The notes under the pieces are model-generated. The model ran no database searches. It was not told the DNA's origin and saw only the letters and a list, made by a program, of their open reading frames with translations. This document shows positions 48,850-59,882 of a DNA stretch of 64,000 nt, in pieces. Position 1 is the stretch's first letter. Each line of letters starts with the position of its first letter. This DNA is from Nyssa sinensis (taxonomy: Eukaryota; Streptophyta; Magnoliopsida; Cornales; Nyssaceae), in NCBI GenBank assembly GCA_008638375.1, contig CM018037.1, positions 31,729,076-31,793,075 on the forward strand, written 5' to 3'. A program made the translations under genes and the position numbers.

Positions 48850-51430
48850 AGTTTGGAAGTAAGCTATGAAGCTCTTATTGCCACTTTCAAATGACTGCAA
48901 TTGATGTGAGAATCCAAGCTGGTTGAAATGTACGTCTGAGCTGCATCTCTCTCTGTGGAAGATAACGTAGTGTGTACAAGTCATGTTATGAGATAATAAA
49001 TCATATAGAAACCTACAGCTGGTATTTTGATTCTATTAGAAGTAACAACTCATTTGGATGAGATGATTTGAAGAAAGAACAAAAGATTTAAGTAAAGTGA
49101 TATTATCTTCTGTTATTTGAGTTTTTATGACCTAATTTCTTCAAAAGTTGAGAAATTTGGAGAGGAAAAAAGATCATTCAATGAAATTTAAGTATAAAAA
49201 ATGTCTATAAATGCATTGTTAAAAATCAGGGAAATTGTTGAATAAAAAAAGGTATAATTCTCAAATAGTTTATATATATATATATATATATTATTCAAAT
49301 AAAAAAAATACTAATGAATTCTAACTGAGTTGGTATTATCCAATCATTCTCAATGCAAGACTAGGGGTTCAACTTACAGGCAGGACATGTGAAAGTGGGG
49401 TGGGTCATTAGGCAATTTTCCAACCTCGAGATGGATTTAGGATTTATCGAAGAGAATCTTTCATTAATCTAGACAAAAATAAAAGAATAAAAGAAAAATA
49501 ATAATTTTCTTTTCATTTCTTACAAGAACATTCGAATAAGTTTAAAATGAATATTTTTATCTTTTAAATTATTCTTTCTTTTCTTGTATTTTTAAAACTT
49601 TCAAACAAGTAGTAAGTAAAAACCCTTCATTATAGAATCCACAACAGAACTATATAAGTAAAAAAGAATAATATTAATCTAATTTTCATATTTGTCCATA
49701 TATAACAGCCATGTCCAGAGTCTCCAGACCCTATCTTCATACAGCAGCATGTCCATGATATACACACACACACGCACACTGCCACCTATAGAATGTATAG
49801 CACTTCATAGATGTTTTATGTATTATACGTATACAGCAACCGACCTTCCAGAAAAGTATAAATGTATAGGAGATGAAGATTGTTTGTGGTGGGTAATGGT
49901 CAATGAATGTATGAGATGAAAATGAAACCAAAAAAATATAGAATAATAATAATAAGTTGAGAAATGGTTTTCATGAATGCGAAAAGCCAAGTCTGTGGTT
50001 GCTTCAGTGCCTAAAATAAAGATTAGATGTTGTTTGTAGTAACAGCTCATCTCACTTGCCAATTTGTCTTTTTATACCATCAAAATTACATGTTTTCTTG
50101 TCTCACTCGCACCCACACACACTATATTCCAATGCTAGGATGATAAGATTCTACCTACCCTTCTGGACTGTAAAGAATGTAAATACTATCCTTGTCGAAT
50201 CATATTTCTACCAAAAGTGAGTTTACCAAATGAGTCAGCTACTAATGTTGTATTAATGTGATTTTCATCTAATCAGAGGGGCCATCCATGGACTTCTCGT
50301 TGGGTGGTTACAGTGCCGGCTCTCGGGCAAAGCTACTGAACCAATTGTTTTAAGCCCACTCACAGAGAAGTTCCAAATTTTACATATATATATATATATA
50401 TATATTTTGTTGTTGGCTAAAATTTAAATCCAAGAAATCAATTATTTTAAGCCCCCACTTAAATAGAAAGTTCTAAATTTTATATATTTATAGTATAATC
50501 AAATTAAAAGTTTAAGTTTAATAAAAGTCTAATTTTACAAAAAAAAAAAAAAAAAGCCAAAGACTCGATGAAAAAAAACTTCATTCTATCGAGTATTAAT
50601 AGAGTTTTATTTGTATTGCACTCTAATTTTTTTATTACTATTTATTTAGATAAAAAAAATTATGTAAAATTTTATTATTAGAATTTAAAATATAGCTCTC
50701 TCTTGCTAAAAAATAATTAAATTTTATACTACAACAATAAATATAGTATATACAAGAAACAAATAAAAAATTACTGCTATTTAAAAAAGACTCATTTAGA
50801 TACGTTATTTTTTCGCTTTAGGCCTCTAATTATATAAAGCCGACCTTGGGTGGTTATCATAAATTTACTCGAATTTTTGATGAGCCGTTGATGACTCGAT
50901 GTGAGGTATTTCTAACATCTTCGTTTCTTTTTTTGTAATCCACATATATAAGGGTGTTGTTTGTAAGCTTCCGTCTTATAAGAAAAAAGTCGACTTTGTG
51001 TGAACCGTCATAGGGTATAAAAGAGTTTTCGAATTTATGAGTATTTTGTTCTTATAATCTTTTTAATAGACAAGTAAATTGATCATCACTATCCGTAAAC
51101 ATAAATATTTTATCGAACCATATAAATATTGTGTTTTCGTTGTTTTTATTTAAGAATGATTCATTATTTGTTTTTATCGCTTTCGCACAATATGAAATTC
51201 ATTAATCTTGGCTCGTGACGATACACCTTCACAAATTTTCACCTTGAATTAAAACACATGCATGAAACTCGCAATTTTAGAGTTAAATCATAACCAAACT
51301 ATGCTTTATTAAACAAAAGCAATGTATTGATTTTATTCTGCAGATTCGATGTAGCATCCTTCATATATTACCAAAGAACCTCATGTAGCAGTTTAATGAA
51401 AAACATTAAACATGCTATGAAACAGGTCCA
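48850..51430. other. Intergenic region upstream of laccase
   Basis: Holds distal laccase upstream DNA, TA runs (49271-49290, 50382-50404) and the dispersed repeat at 50316-50848. No gene or RNA was recognised. Confidence 0.5.
50316..50848. mobile_element. Dispersed repeat with GTGCCGGCTCT ends (best copy)
   Basis: The left end CAGTGCCGGCTCT and right end AAAGCCGACCTTGG are inverted. Inside, TTTTAAGCCCNCWCNNAGA and AAGTTCYAAATTTTAYATA occur twice (50347-50385 and 50425-50485), an internal tandem duplication. Relatives lie at 7440 and 16757. Non-coding. Confidence 0.5.
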
Positions 51431-51433
51431 AAT

Positions 51434-51569
51434 CATGCCATGCTACCAATCTTCTCGGCTGAAGCTTCTATAGCACCCTAAAGCCTATAGATACAAGATT
51501 TATATATAGAGAAATCCCGAATAGCCTATCATATATGTTGTCCTCAGGCACACCTTCAAGAGGGTTAAT
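51434..51569 (-). pseudogene. Broken partial duplicate of the downstream Bet v 1-like exon
   Basis: This segment is closely similar to 51706-51838, the last about 130 bp of the neighbouring minus-strand coding exon, in the same orientation. Protein remains include INPLEGVPEDNI, matching INPLEGVSEDNI in the intact exon. A TA insertion in the duplicated DNI codons and another in the following Tyr/Lys region shift the frame, and CCCTAAAG replaces CCCTCAAG. A TG/TA microsatellite (51587-51622) adjoins its upstream edge. It appears to be a tandem duplication of the gene's 3' end. Confidence 0.85.
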
Positions 51570-51585
51570 TCTTCTAGTGCATACA

Positions 51586-51628
<43 letters not shown>

Positions 51629-51706
51629 AAAAAACATATTCCATTCTAACAAAACAATATAAAGTCAGTTCATAACAATTCACGTTTTAGGTAACAGTAT
51701 TTTGAA

Positions 51707-52207
51707 TCAGGCCATGCTACCAACCTTGTTGGCTGAAGCATCTATAGCACCCTCAAGCCTATAGATACAAGATTTATAGAGAAATCCCAGATAGTCTATG
51801 ATGTTGTCCTCAGACACACCTTCAAGAGGGTTAATCTCAAATGACCAGTCAACTAGTGTCGAATCGTCGCCATAATCTAAAAGCTTTAATGAATTTACAG
51901 ACCCATCTAAACCTACATTGCTTGCTTCCATTCTGTAAACATATCTGTGTGATGATGGCTCCATGGAAACCAGCCTTTCCTTGATCCATGATCGATCTCC
52001 ATCTTGTTGAGGGTACATGAAGCCGGAAATTAGCCTTACATAGCCTGGAACTCCTTCTTCTCCGGCCAAGTCAGTGCATCTTTCAACCATTGGCATCCAT
52101 TCTGGTAATCTGTTAGTTTGAGATACCATGTTCCAGACTTTGTCTATTGGTGCACCTACAATGCCTCCAACTGATCCGTGCCATTTTCTGTTTCCTTGCT
52201 CGAGTGC
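51707..52207 (-). CDS. Bet v 1/START-fold protein (lachrymatory-factor-synthase-like), main exon
   Basis: A 166-residue exon runs from acceptor TTCTTCCTGCAG (ending at 52208) to stop TGA at 51707-51709. It begins ALEQGNRKWHGSVGG in phase 0. Signatures are KWHGSVGGIVGAPIDKVW, NRLPEWMPMVERCTDL, GEEGVPGYVRLISGFM, RSWIKERLVSM, DDSTLVDWSFEINPLEG and DYLGFLYKSCI. These match the plant polyketide cyclase/dehydrase and lipid-transport (SRPBCC) superfamily, which form a hydrophobic pocket. The biochemical role in most plants is unknown; do not read a lachrymatory-factor activity into it. The exon covers almost the whole domain. A short first exon with the start codon must lie at higher coordinates, and I could not locate it with confidence. 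A broken duplicate of the 3' end lies directly downstream. Confidence 0.85.
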   Translation of the reverse strand, partial: ALEQGNRKWHGSVGGIVGAPIDKVWNMVSQTNRLPEWMPMVERCTDLAGEEGVPGYVRLISGFMYPQQDGDRSWIKERLVSMEPSSHRYVYRMEASNVGLDGSVNSLKLLDYGDDSTLVDWSFEINPLEGVSEDNIIDYLGFLYKSCIYRLEGAIDASANKVGSMA

Positions 52208-52410
52208 CTGCAGGAAGAATAGAACTTTGATTAAAAAGAAAGAAAGAAACTCAAAATCTTAACCAGATTGTATCACAATGTTCTCAAATCAAGCTGATCA
52301 CAAGCAGAGTCGATGATCCTTGGGAAAAATTTCTTGTTTAGATAAATTAAAGGCAATACACAGGAAGATGCTCCTAGTATTATCATCTTTATAATTCAAC
52401 AGAAACTAAA

Positions 52411-52505
52411 CTCAACTCAACAAAACATTGTCCCAATTATTTGAATCAGTTACATGAATCTTGTCTCATCCTGTCTCGACGTTCTGATCTATTTAAGACT
52501 ATTCC
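52411..52505 (-). mobile_element. LINE 3' tail relic
   Basis: On the minus strand it reads GATTCATGTAACTGATTCAA then ATAATTGGGACAATG and TTTTGTTGAGTTGAG, clearly the same tail as at 530-592. Only the 3' end is present, as in truncated LINE insertions. Confidence 0.6.
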
Positions 52506-53408
52506 CACGATTAAACTACACACAAAGGCGGAACTAGGTTTAAGTCTTGGTAGCCCCCCTAAATTTTGCAACAAAAAAAAAGTAAATTTCATCTTTAATT
52601 TTGAGAAAAAAAAATTCAATTCCAAATTTTTCCAAAAAAAAAAATTGCCTGTAAATCTAGCCCCCCAAAAAAAAATTTACATGAAATTTTTTTTCCAGAA
52701 AACAATTCTAAATTTGTCATTCCCGCCGTCTATTATGACCCTCAATATGAATCATGTTGCTCAAATTCAACAATACTATACTGTTTTTTTAATCATGTGT
52801 TGCTGCTATTAAAATACTTCATTTGTGGGTGAATAACTAAAGAAAGTGAAATGAAGTGAAAGAGGAGGAAAAGTCGCTATGAGATTGCCAGGAGAAATGA
52901 ATGTAAAATGCAGAACATACCATATTTATCTGTATTTTGTTTGTTGATTCAGAATCTAAAATCAGCAAAGTCCTCCAGCTTTACATACCAATGAAATTCT
53001 TGGGTTCTTCCCCTTCAGATTGAACTATGAACTCCTAAAAAAAACCTGTTTTGTACTTCATATGATACTCATAAATTCAACCACATCTTGAACTACAGCC
53101 AAATGCTGCTTATAAAAAGGCAGCAGCCATATCATGTTGTGAAGGAATCCTAAGAAATATGATCTTTTGGCAATTAATTAGCAAGACAAGTGATAGGTGT
53201 TTACAAGGAGAGAACTCCAAGGCTTGCCTTCTTAGGTATTTACAACATTGTATACAGAATATTTGGGGATTAATTATATATAATAAAGTCTTGTATAACA
53301 ATGTTGTTAATGACAATACGACAGAAGGATTACAAATGCTCCAAATATAATTCTTAGGAATTTTCGTACAGCCATATTAATTGAGCAGTCTTGAAATAGA
53401 GAAAGAAG

Positions 53409-53769
53409 TAGGACTGTAAAACGAGTCGAGCTAGTCGAACTCAACTTGTGATCGATTTGGTTAGAGGCTCATTCGAAATTGGCTTGCAAGATTAACAAGC
53501 CAAACTTGAACATATTTTGAGGCTCGTAAATTTATTGAACTTGGATCAAGCTCTTGTTCGAACTCGTTAAGCCAAAAATAGTCTAATATTATACCAAAAA
53601 AAATCACGCTACTCGAGCTCAGCTCACGATCGGCTCGATTAAAGACTCATTCGAGGTCGCTTGAAATATTAACAAGCCAAGCTTATACCCAATTTGAAGC
53701 TCATTTATTTTAGCAACCTGAGCTTAAACAACCCATAGCTTGGCTTGGCTCGACTCATTTACAGCCCTA
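53409..53769. mobile_element. hAT-like MITE, GGCTGTAAACGAG family (copy 5, best ends)
   Basis: Left end TAGGACTGTAAAACGAGTCG and the inverse of the right end (TAGGGCTGTAAATGAGTCGA) are good terminal inverted repeats. Flanks GAAAGAAG (53401-53408) and AAAAAAAG (53770-53777) match at 6 of 8 bases, compatible with an old 8-bp hAT duplication. The interior is mildly palindromic with GCTCGA/TCGAGC words. About 361 bp, non-coding. Confidence 0.75.
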
Positions 53770-53814
53770 AAAAAAAGCACACTACTTAAGCCACTGAAGA
53801 TTTTTATTTTTTTT

Positions 53815-53936
53815 CTTCCTTCATTGTGTCATCAAACAAGATTGAATTTTTGCAATGATTCACTGGATCAGTTTTTCTTCTTTTTATTCTGTCATCAAAC
53901 AAGATCGAGTTGTTGCAATGATTCTCTGGATCAGTT
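53815..53936. repeat. 63-bp tandem duplication
   Basis: Units 53815-53873 and 53877-53936 share GTCATCAAACAAGATYGA and TGCAATGATTCWCTGGATCA. Non-coding, just outside the MITE. Confidence 0.85.
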
Positions 53937-54368
53937 ACTAGATTCCTCTCAGCCAAGACAATTGTGATACTTTAGGCCATCGGCTGAGATGTAGATCAAG
54001 TGACAGAAGAATTCAAGGAGTAATAAAAGACACGGAAGCTCCATTCCAAACCAAATTACTTTTGTGATGGTTGTTGAAAACATTTTCTCAAAACATTTTG
54101 GGATGGTGATATTTGATCCACGACGGTATAGTCAAAACTCATCGCTTTGTCACGAGTCCGCGACTAAGCCACTTTTCAGCCAAATTCGTGTGTTTAAACC
54201 ATCAATTGTGCATTATTACTATTTTAGAAAAGTTTTATTTTTACAATAATTTGCATTGAAAACTTGGATGGAGTTCCCATTTGCAGCAATCTTCTTTTTT
54301 ATCTTATCTAGTTTTCAATTTTAAGCATAACTCAAATTTGCCCCTATTCTTTGTTTTTCAGATTTTTC

Positions 54369-54920
54369 TAGGAGTGTCAATTCGTATTATCGTGTCGTGT
54401 TTGGGTCGTGTCAAGGCATGCATATTCTAAAATATGTGTGAACCCTAACACAACACTATTAACTAATCGTGTCAAATTTCAAAACCCAAACCCAACCCAT
54501 TTATTAAACAGATTACACGTGTCAACCCACTCAACCCAGTTTATTTTAGTTTTTTTTATTTTTTGAATAAAAAAAATTTACCTATCTTTTATTATGTATA
54601 GATAATTTTCAAGTTTGGTAACTTTGGATATGAGCTAAATCAAAGTAGAAACCTCTTTTATAAATAAAAAATCTCAAAACCTTAATAAATATTTGACATG
54701 GGATGAATTTCCTTAACTCATAATATATTTTATAATTAAACGTATTAAGTCGTGTTAAACGGATTGACACTAGTAAAACCCAAACCCGACCTATTTATTA
54801 ATCGTGTTATACGTGTCAACCCGTTTATGATTCAAACCCCTTTATACTAAACCCAAACCTGTTAACTTCGTGTCGTGTTCGAGTCGTGTTGTCGTATCGT
54901 GTTAAAAATTAACACCCCTA
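54369..54920. mobile_element. Non-autonomous hAT element with 8-bp target duplication
   Basis: Ends TAGGAGTGTCAATTCG and the inverse of the right end (TAGGGGTGTTAATTTTT) are inverted repeats. Inside, CGTGTCGTGTTTGGGTCGTG is mirrored by CGTGTCGTGTTCGAGTCGTG on the same strand and inverted AACCCRACC words. It is flanked by GATTTTTC (54361-54368) and AATTTTTC (54921-54928), an 8-bp duplication with one mismatch, the hAT signature. About 552 bp with no transposase. Confidence 0.8.
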
Positions 54921-54928
54921 AATTTTTC

Positions 54929-55694
54929 TATTATTTCATAGTCTTAATAGGATTCACTTACCCTTTTAGTTTTCTAGTTAAATTAGAAGTTTTCTTTCTC
55001 TAAAAATATGATGTAATAGATTTTAATTTATTTTCAATAATATTCAAAATCATTTTAGAGAATTATTCTCGTATTTGTTATGGATTTCATGACTAGGAAT
55101 TTGACGTGCTTAATTTCTATTTAAGACTAGTACCCCTTTTTTTGACAAACTGGACAATCTCTTAACAAGGACAGTGGATAGTCAAAATTGCTTTCCATCA
55201 AAGAACATAGCAGTCGCTTGATATAGGGCACAACTGCCCTTAATCTTGGAGACCCAAATACTTTCAAGTGAAGCAAGTGAAAATTCACATTTCAGAAGAA
55301 TAGGTAAGAAAATAATAGCAAAGAGACATAAAAAATTTAATTGTAGCATATTAGATTACACAAACATGGTGAAGTTTTTTTTTTTTTTTGTGACTCGTGT
55401 CGTTCAAGATAATGAAGTTTTACCTTTAAAATACTATAAAAACATGAGTGAAACCATTCGACCAACCAAACAGCTCTAATTGCATTGATGGAATATTCAT
55501 ACTACTTCAAAAGGACATGTTTCAGAAAAAAGAAAATGCCAAGCAAAGAATAGCCACCAAAACAGCTTGAATGCTTGATCTCTCCGTGCCATCTTAAAAG
55601 TTAAGACAAATTCAACCTTGGTAAATTGTAACCAAAGTCGTGCCATAACCCGAAGAAATCTTGAACTCCTAACACGAAAACAAAGCAGCCTAGC
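54929..55694. other. Intergenic DNA, no gene seen
   Basis: AT-rich sequence with a T-run at 55376-55389. Frames are short and resemble no family. It follows the 3' end of the SBPase pseudogene. Confidence 0.5.
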
Positions 55695-56520
55695 TTAAGA
55701 AGCAGCTCCAACTGGCTCACCAGCCTTGAGCCTAGAGGACCCATATGGAGTTTCTTCAAATCAGATAATCTCATTCTTGGATCCAGAAGCTACTTGAGTC
55801 CTATCATCAAGATTATTGATAGGCCTGGTCTAGCACAGACTGTTTGCCATCGCTATTGTAGCCTCCGGCTTTTTCAATCAAGAATCCTAAAGGAGCCACC
55901 TCAAATAGCAGTCTCAACTTGGCTTCAGCCGATGGGGATCTCATTTGTGAAGATACCTTTCTCTTTCACAATGATCTGCAGACTTTTTTTTTTATAAAAA
56001 AAGTGTGAGTCCTTCTAGAATGTTTAAACTCTAAAATACCAGATTCAACGCAGCTAGCCAACCTGAGTCATTGATCTTTTAAGAAACCACCATTAAACAT
56101 AAAATATGGCAATTGGACTATGAAAGAGATGCAAAGACCTGGTTAACATCAGGCACTGTTCCCCCAGTGTATCGCAACGTGTATTTCTCTCTAACATACT
56201 AGTTGATCAGTTGTTGTTGACAGGTGAAAAGTTAGAAGGTTTAAGTCTGTTTCTTGGTTTGCCAGTAACAATGACACTACAACAATAAACCCCCAACCCC
56301 AACAAGAAAAGTTAATAACATAAATATCTAAGCAAAAACGAATATAAAAACTGTAAGTACCAATTAAGGAAAAGGTATTATAACCTTGTCATAGTCAGCA
56401 TTGTCAAATGTGGCTCTCAAATCTCCAGGGGAGAACACCTATCCTTCCCCAATTTGTGTCATGTCTTTGGCATGTTGCCATTTTCCTGATTGCCAAGAGA
56501 AAGAAGAATGCTAGGCATCA
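55695..56520 (-). pseudogene. Sedoheptulose-1,7-bisphosphatase pseudogene (3' half, introns kept)
   Basis: Three exon relics on the minus strand give the C-terminal half of the chloroplast Calvin-cycle enzyme SBPase. Exon 1 (about 56385-56520) has GKWQHAKDMTQIGEG, a TAG stop, then VFSPGDLRATFDNADYDK and donor GTTATA. Exon 2 (56139 to about 56210) has REKYTLRYTGGTVPDVNQ and donor GTCTTT; its start has TAG in place of a Tyr codon and an AA where the acceptor AG should be. Exon 3 (55695-55975) follows acceptor [18 protein letters not shown], then frameshifted remains of the [20 protein letters not shown] region, a TGA after NEII, and a stop TAA at 55695-55697. Several lesions make it non-functional. 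Retained intron borders show a DNA-level duplicate, not a retrocopy. Upstream exons were not found. Confidence 0.9.
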
Positions 56521-57600
56521 TGAATTTTTTTTATGATCTACATCCCAAAATTTTACATGTTTCCATTTGACTTCATCTCACCCAATCAACTATATGGATT
56601 GAAAAGAAAGACCCTTGATTAGGGCCAGGCCAAATCTCATCTCTGATTTCAATGAGTAGAGTTCTTTCATCAAGAGACTTTAATTCTAACTGTTCAATTC
56701 AACAATTAAAAATCAAGTGCATAAATCAAGTGATCACCCCCTAGAAATCATATAAAAATTAATGGGACCCAAAAAAAAAACAGGAGGTTGACAGGTGAGT
56801 TGATATCAAAAAATTATAGGTGAGTTGATATGGTTTTAGTCCTGAATTAACTAAACCATTCACTGTTTTGCTGAATTATAAGAAGAAGCTGAAGTTATTC
56901 TATTTTGGGCTTAAGACCCAAACCAAGTAAACTAAACTAGGTTGCACCAAGGACTGGCAACAAGTAGCCTTAACCCAAGCTGATAAAACCATTCCCAATT
57001 TATAAGCTTAGATTAGTAATTAGGCACGTATACTTCCACATAAATGATACTGGAGGAGATTCACAGGAAGAGAACTTGCATGTACTCACTGATTTCTGTG
57101 AAATATACAATACTTTCTAGTTTCTATTTTAAGTGGTAGTAGGGATGCCATTATATTTCTTTGATTGAGAAGGAATGTGAGATTGAAGATAACATTAGCT
57201 GTAGAATTAGAGAATGCAGCAAAGGTTCTCTTTCTTTATTCTTATCAAAGCCATCACATAGAAATGACATAATGTCCCCTCCATGACATACCTTTCAAAT
57301 TAGAGAGAGATTGAGTCGTTTAGTCATTATAATTTATTTTGAGATTCTAAATAAATCGTTTTTGAGTCAAATTCAATTTTATTATGTTAATAATATTTTT
57401 ATGTTTTATTATAAGAAAGTTTGTAAGCCTTTAGCGCTAATCAGTTTATTGATTAATAAAATTTTGACTTTTTTCTTAAGAGTTGTTTTCTCTTTGTTGG
57501 TGGATTCCGACATGTTTATAACTTCTGCTCCATAAAGCCTTAATCTTTGTCTAATAGCAAATGGCAATGACAACAATAACCACTGTGACAGCAAAGATCA
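56521..57600. other. Intergenic DNA, no gene seen
   Basis: Upstream exons of the SBPase pseudogene would be expected here but none is recognisable. No other feature is supported. Confidence 0.45.
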
Positions 57601-59060
57601 CCACTTTGACGATGAAGATTGTGGAGTGCAGGCCCTATGGGCTTCTCTTCAACAATAAGAACAGTGATTTGAGTAGCAGATTGAATGCCTGATACAGCAG
57701 ATCCAATAGAGTTTTGTGAGACTTGGGGTTGATGGCAAAAAGAATCGTGATCATGGTAGGGTTCGTATCAGCGATGTGCCTCGTGGCCAACCTATAATAT
57801 GCTACATTGCTACACCACCACATAGGTGGAATAATCCAACCCATGTAAAAGATTCTAGTGATGAAAAATGTAAAGATTTTGTTGATGACGACAGACATGA
57901 CAAAGACTATCAAATGAAGATTGATTTCCCATCATTTAGTGGTCATTATCATATCGAAGGCTTCTTAGATTGGCTTGTGAAAGTTCATCTTTCTTTTTGA
58001 GTACATGAAAATCCCAAAACAGCAGCAAGTTAAGGTTGTGGCTATTAAGCCTAAAGGAAGAGCTTTTGCAAGGTGGGAACAAGTGCAGCACAAATTGGAG
58101 AAAATAAGGTAAACACTTTATCGTGGCATAAGATGAAACTACTACTGAGGACCAAATTCATATCACCAGGTTATGAGCTGATACGTATTAGTAGTATTAG
58201 AATTGCTGGCATGAAAGTCATTTAGCTAACGATTATACATAAGAGTTCTACTCATTAAATGCATGAAACAATTTGGCTGAGATAGATAATCAAGAGCTGG
58301 CGAGATACATTAGTGGACTCCGAGTGGCAATTCAATAAGCTTATAGACTATTTGGAACCTGTCCGCAGTAGTGAATTTGGCTTACAAGATTGAAGTGCTA
58401 TTAGCAAGATAGCCCCCACAAACTTAGGCTTCCACTAGAAAGTATCCAAAGTTTTCCTGAGCAAATAAAGGCAAAAAAATTGAGGACACGTCATCTCAAT
58501 CCCAAGCTCAGTTGAAGACGATTCTTCATGATCAAAGATCTGATAGAAAGAATCAGAACCCTCCAAGTTCATAGTCCCAGCAAGTGTATAACAACGTTTA
58601 AGTAAATACGATGGTGGAAGTAAGGGATACGAATGATACAAAGCAAAAGGAAAATGGTGAATTAGGATGGGTGCAAGATGATTATGAATGAGTTAATATT
58701 GTAAGGTTTGATCAAGAAGACCATGTTCTTTATTTTGCTCAATGATTGTAACAACCCTGATATAAAAGCAAGAGGATAAGAATGAATTGGGATAGCTACA
58801 AGATGATTATGAAGGGGCTAAAATTGTACAGTTTGATCAAAAGACCATGTTTCTTGTTTGCTCAAAGATTGTAACAACCCTTATGTACCTACAACAGTGG
58901 GAGCAATGAATGAGGCTGCTATAAAGTAAGAGGGTGAGGATGAATTGGGCTAGCTACAAGATGATTACCAAGGGGTTGAAATTGTAGAGTTTGATCAAGA
59001 AGATCATATTTTTTCTTTGAGTCAAAGATTGTTATTGACCCCAGAATAGGAACTTGAAAT
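57600..59060 (+). pseudogene. Decayed Ty3/gypsy retrotransposon gag region
   Basis: Around 57920-58110 the frame gives YQMKIDFPSFSGHYHIEGFL, DWLVKVHLSF, then after a frameshift VKVVAIKPKGRAFARWEQVQ. These match the start of the retrotransposon gag domain of plant Ty3/gypsy elements. Later pieces (WHKMKLLLRTKFISPGYE, LARYISGLRVAIQ) continue it. Stops and frameshifts are many and no Cys-His zinc knuckle is left. From 58660 to 59040 a segment with DDYEGAKIVQFDQ-like sense occurs three times. No LTRs were identified on either side. Dead. Confidence 0.8.
58660..59040 (+). repeat. Threefold repeated segment inside the gypsy relic
   Basis: Units begin near 58660, 58784 and 58942, each with GAATTRGGNTRGSTRCAAGA, TGATTAYNAANGRGKTRAWA, TTGTANRGTTTGATCAA and ending in ANNGATTGTTAYNRACCC-like sequence. 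Spacing is about 124 and 158 bp. In intact gypsy polyproteins this acidic linker before the protease is normally present once. Confidence 0.7.
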
Positions 59061-59398
59061 TATAGAATTTATAGGAAATGTGAAAGGAGAAATATTTGAG
59101 ATTTCAACTGTTCCTGAAAAATTTCAGCCATTTTTTTAAAATGTTATGTTAGGTCTTACAATGAAAAATGATCCAACAGGCTCAAGTTTACAAATTCAAC
59201 AATGTCGTCCAATCTAATTCTGACACGTCTCAAAATGTTTAGATTCTGGGGCCTATTAATACCACTCACAATCATGAATTAGATTCCTCTCTATTCAACA
59301 TATAGATTGGAGAAGTTTAGTTCATTAAATAAATAGCCAACAAGTTATCTATTAAGAAATTTAATCCACCAAATTAAATTAACAAGTTGTAGTCAACC

Positions 59399-59820
59399 CT
59401 CTTATAAACAGTGAAGACAGAAATTTTATTAATTGTTATAATTATTAAGTTTTATTATATTTTCATTAACTAAAAAATGTACCTTATGTGTATATGTATA
59501 AAAATAAGACCTTATATGCAACTTTTCAATGAAATTTCAATCTTTTATAAAAAAAAAATACATATAATATTCAAATTAAGGCATAAAAAACTCTACTATC
59601 TTTTGAACTACAAAAACCCACTTTAATACTTTTGATTTCAACTAATATAGAATTAAAAATATAATTTCAAGGACGAGTCACAAATGGGACATACATAGGT
59701 ACATATATAAGTATTTTTTCTCTCTAATAATTAATATTGTAAATAATTTTTTAAAAAGTATTAATTATCAGGTAATAGAATTATTAATTATCCACCATAA
59801 AACTAAGTTGATTCCTCAAT
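59399..59820 (+). mobile_element. MITE with CTCTTATAA start (copy C, right end lost)
   Basis: Starts CTCTTATAAACAG and then follows copies at 1099 and 40563: ATTATTAAGTTTTATTATAT, TTCATTAACTAAAAAATGTA, GCAACTTTTCAATGAAATTT, GTAATAGAATTATTAATTAT and CCACCATAAAACTAAG. It ends before the (GA)n run at 59850-59879. Confidence 0.65.
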
Positions 59821-59843
59821 GTTTTAAATTTTGGACCGTTCAA

Positions 59844-59847
<4 letters not shown>

Positions 59848-59880
<33 letters not shown>
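59848..59880. repeat. (GA)n microsatellite
   Basis: About 15 GA units. The following CATGATTCACCGGTTCAACC and CGGAATCGAATTG look like the end of a decayed element. Confidence 0.9.

Positions 59881-59882
<2 letters not shown>

Noticed and set aside
52930..53060. Candidate first exon for the Bet v 1-like gene (minus strand, ending TCATTG/GTATGT)
   Set aside because: The donor looks fine, but the frame needed to join the main exon has a stop nearby and no ATG.
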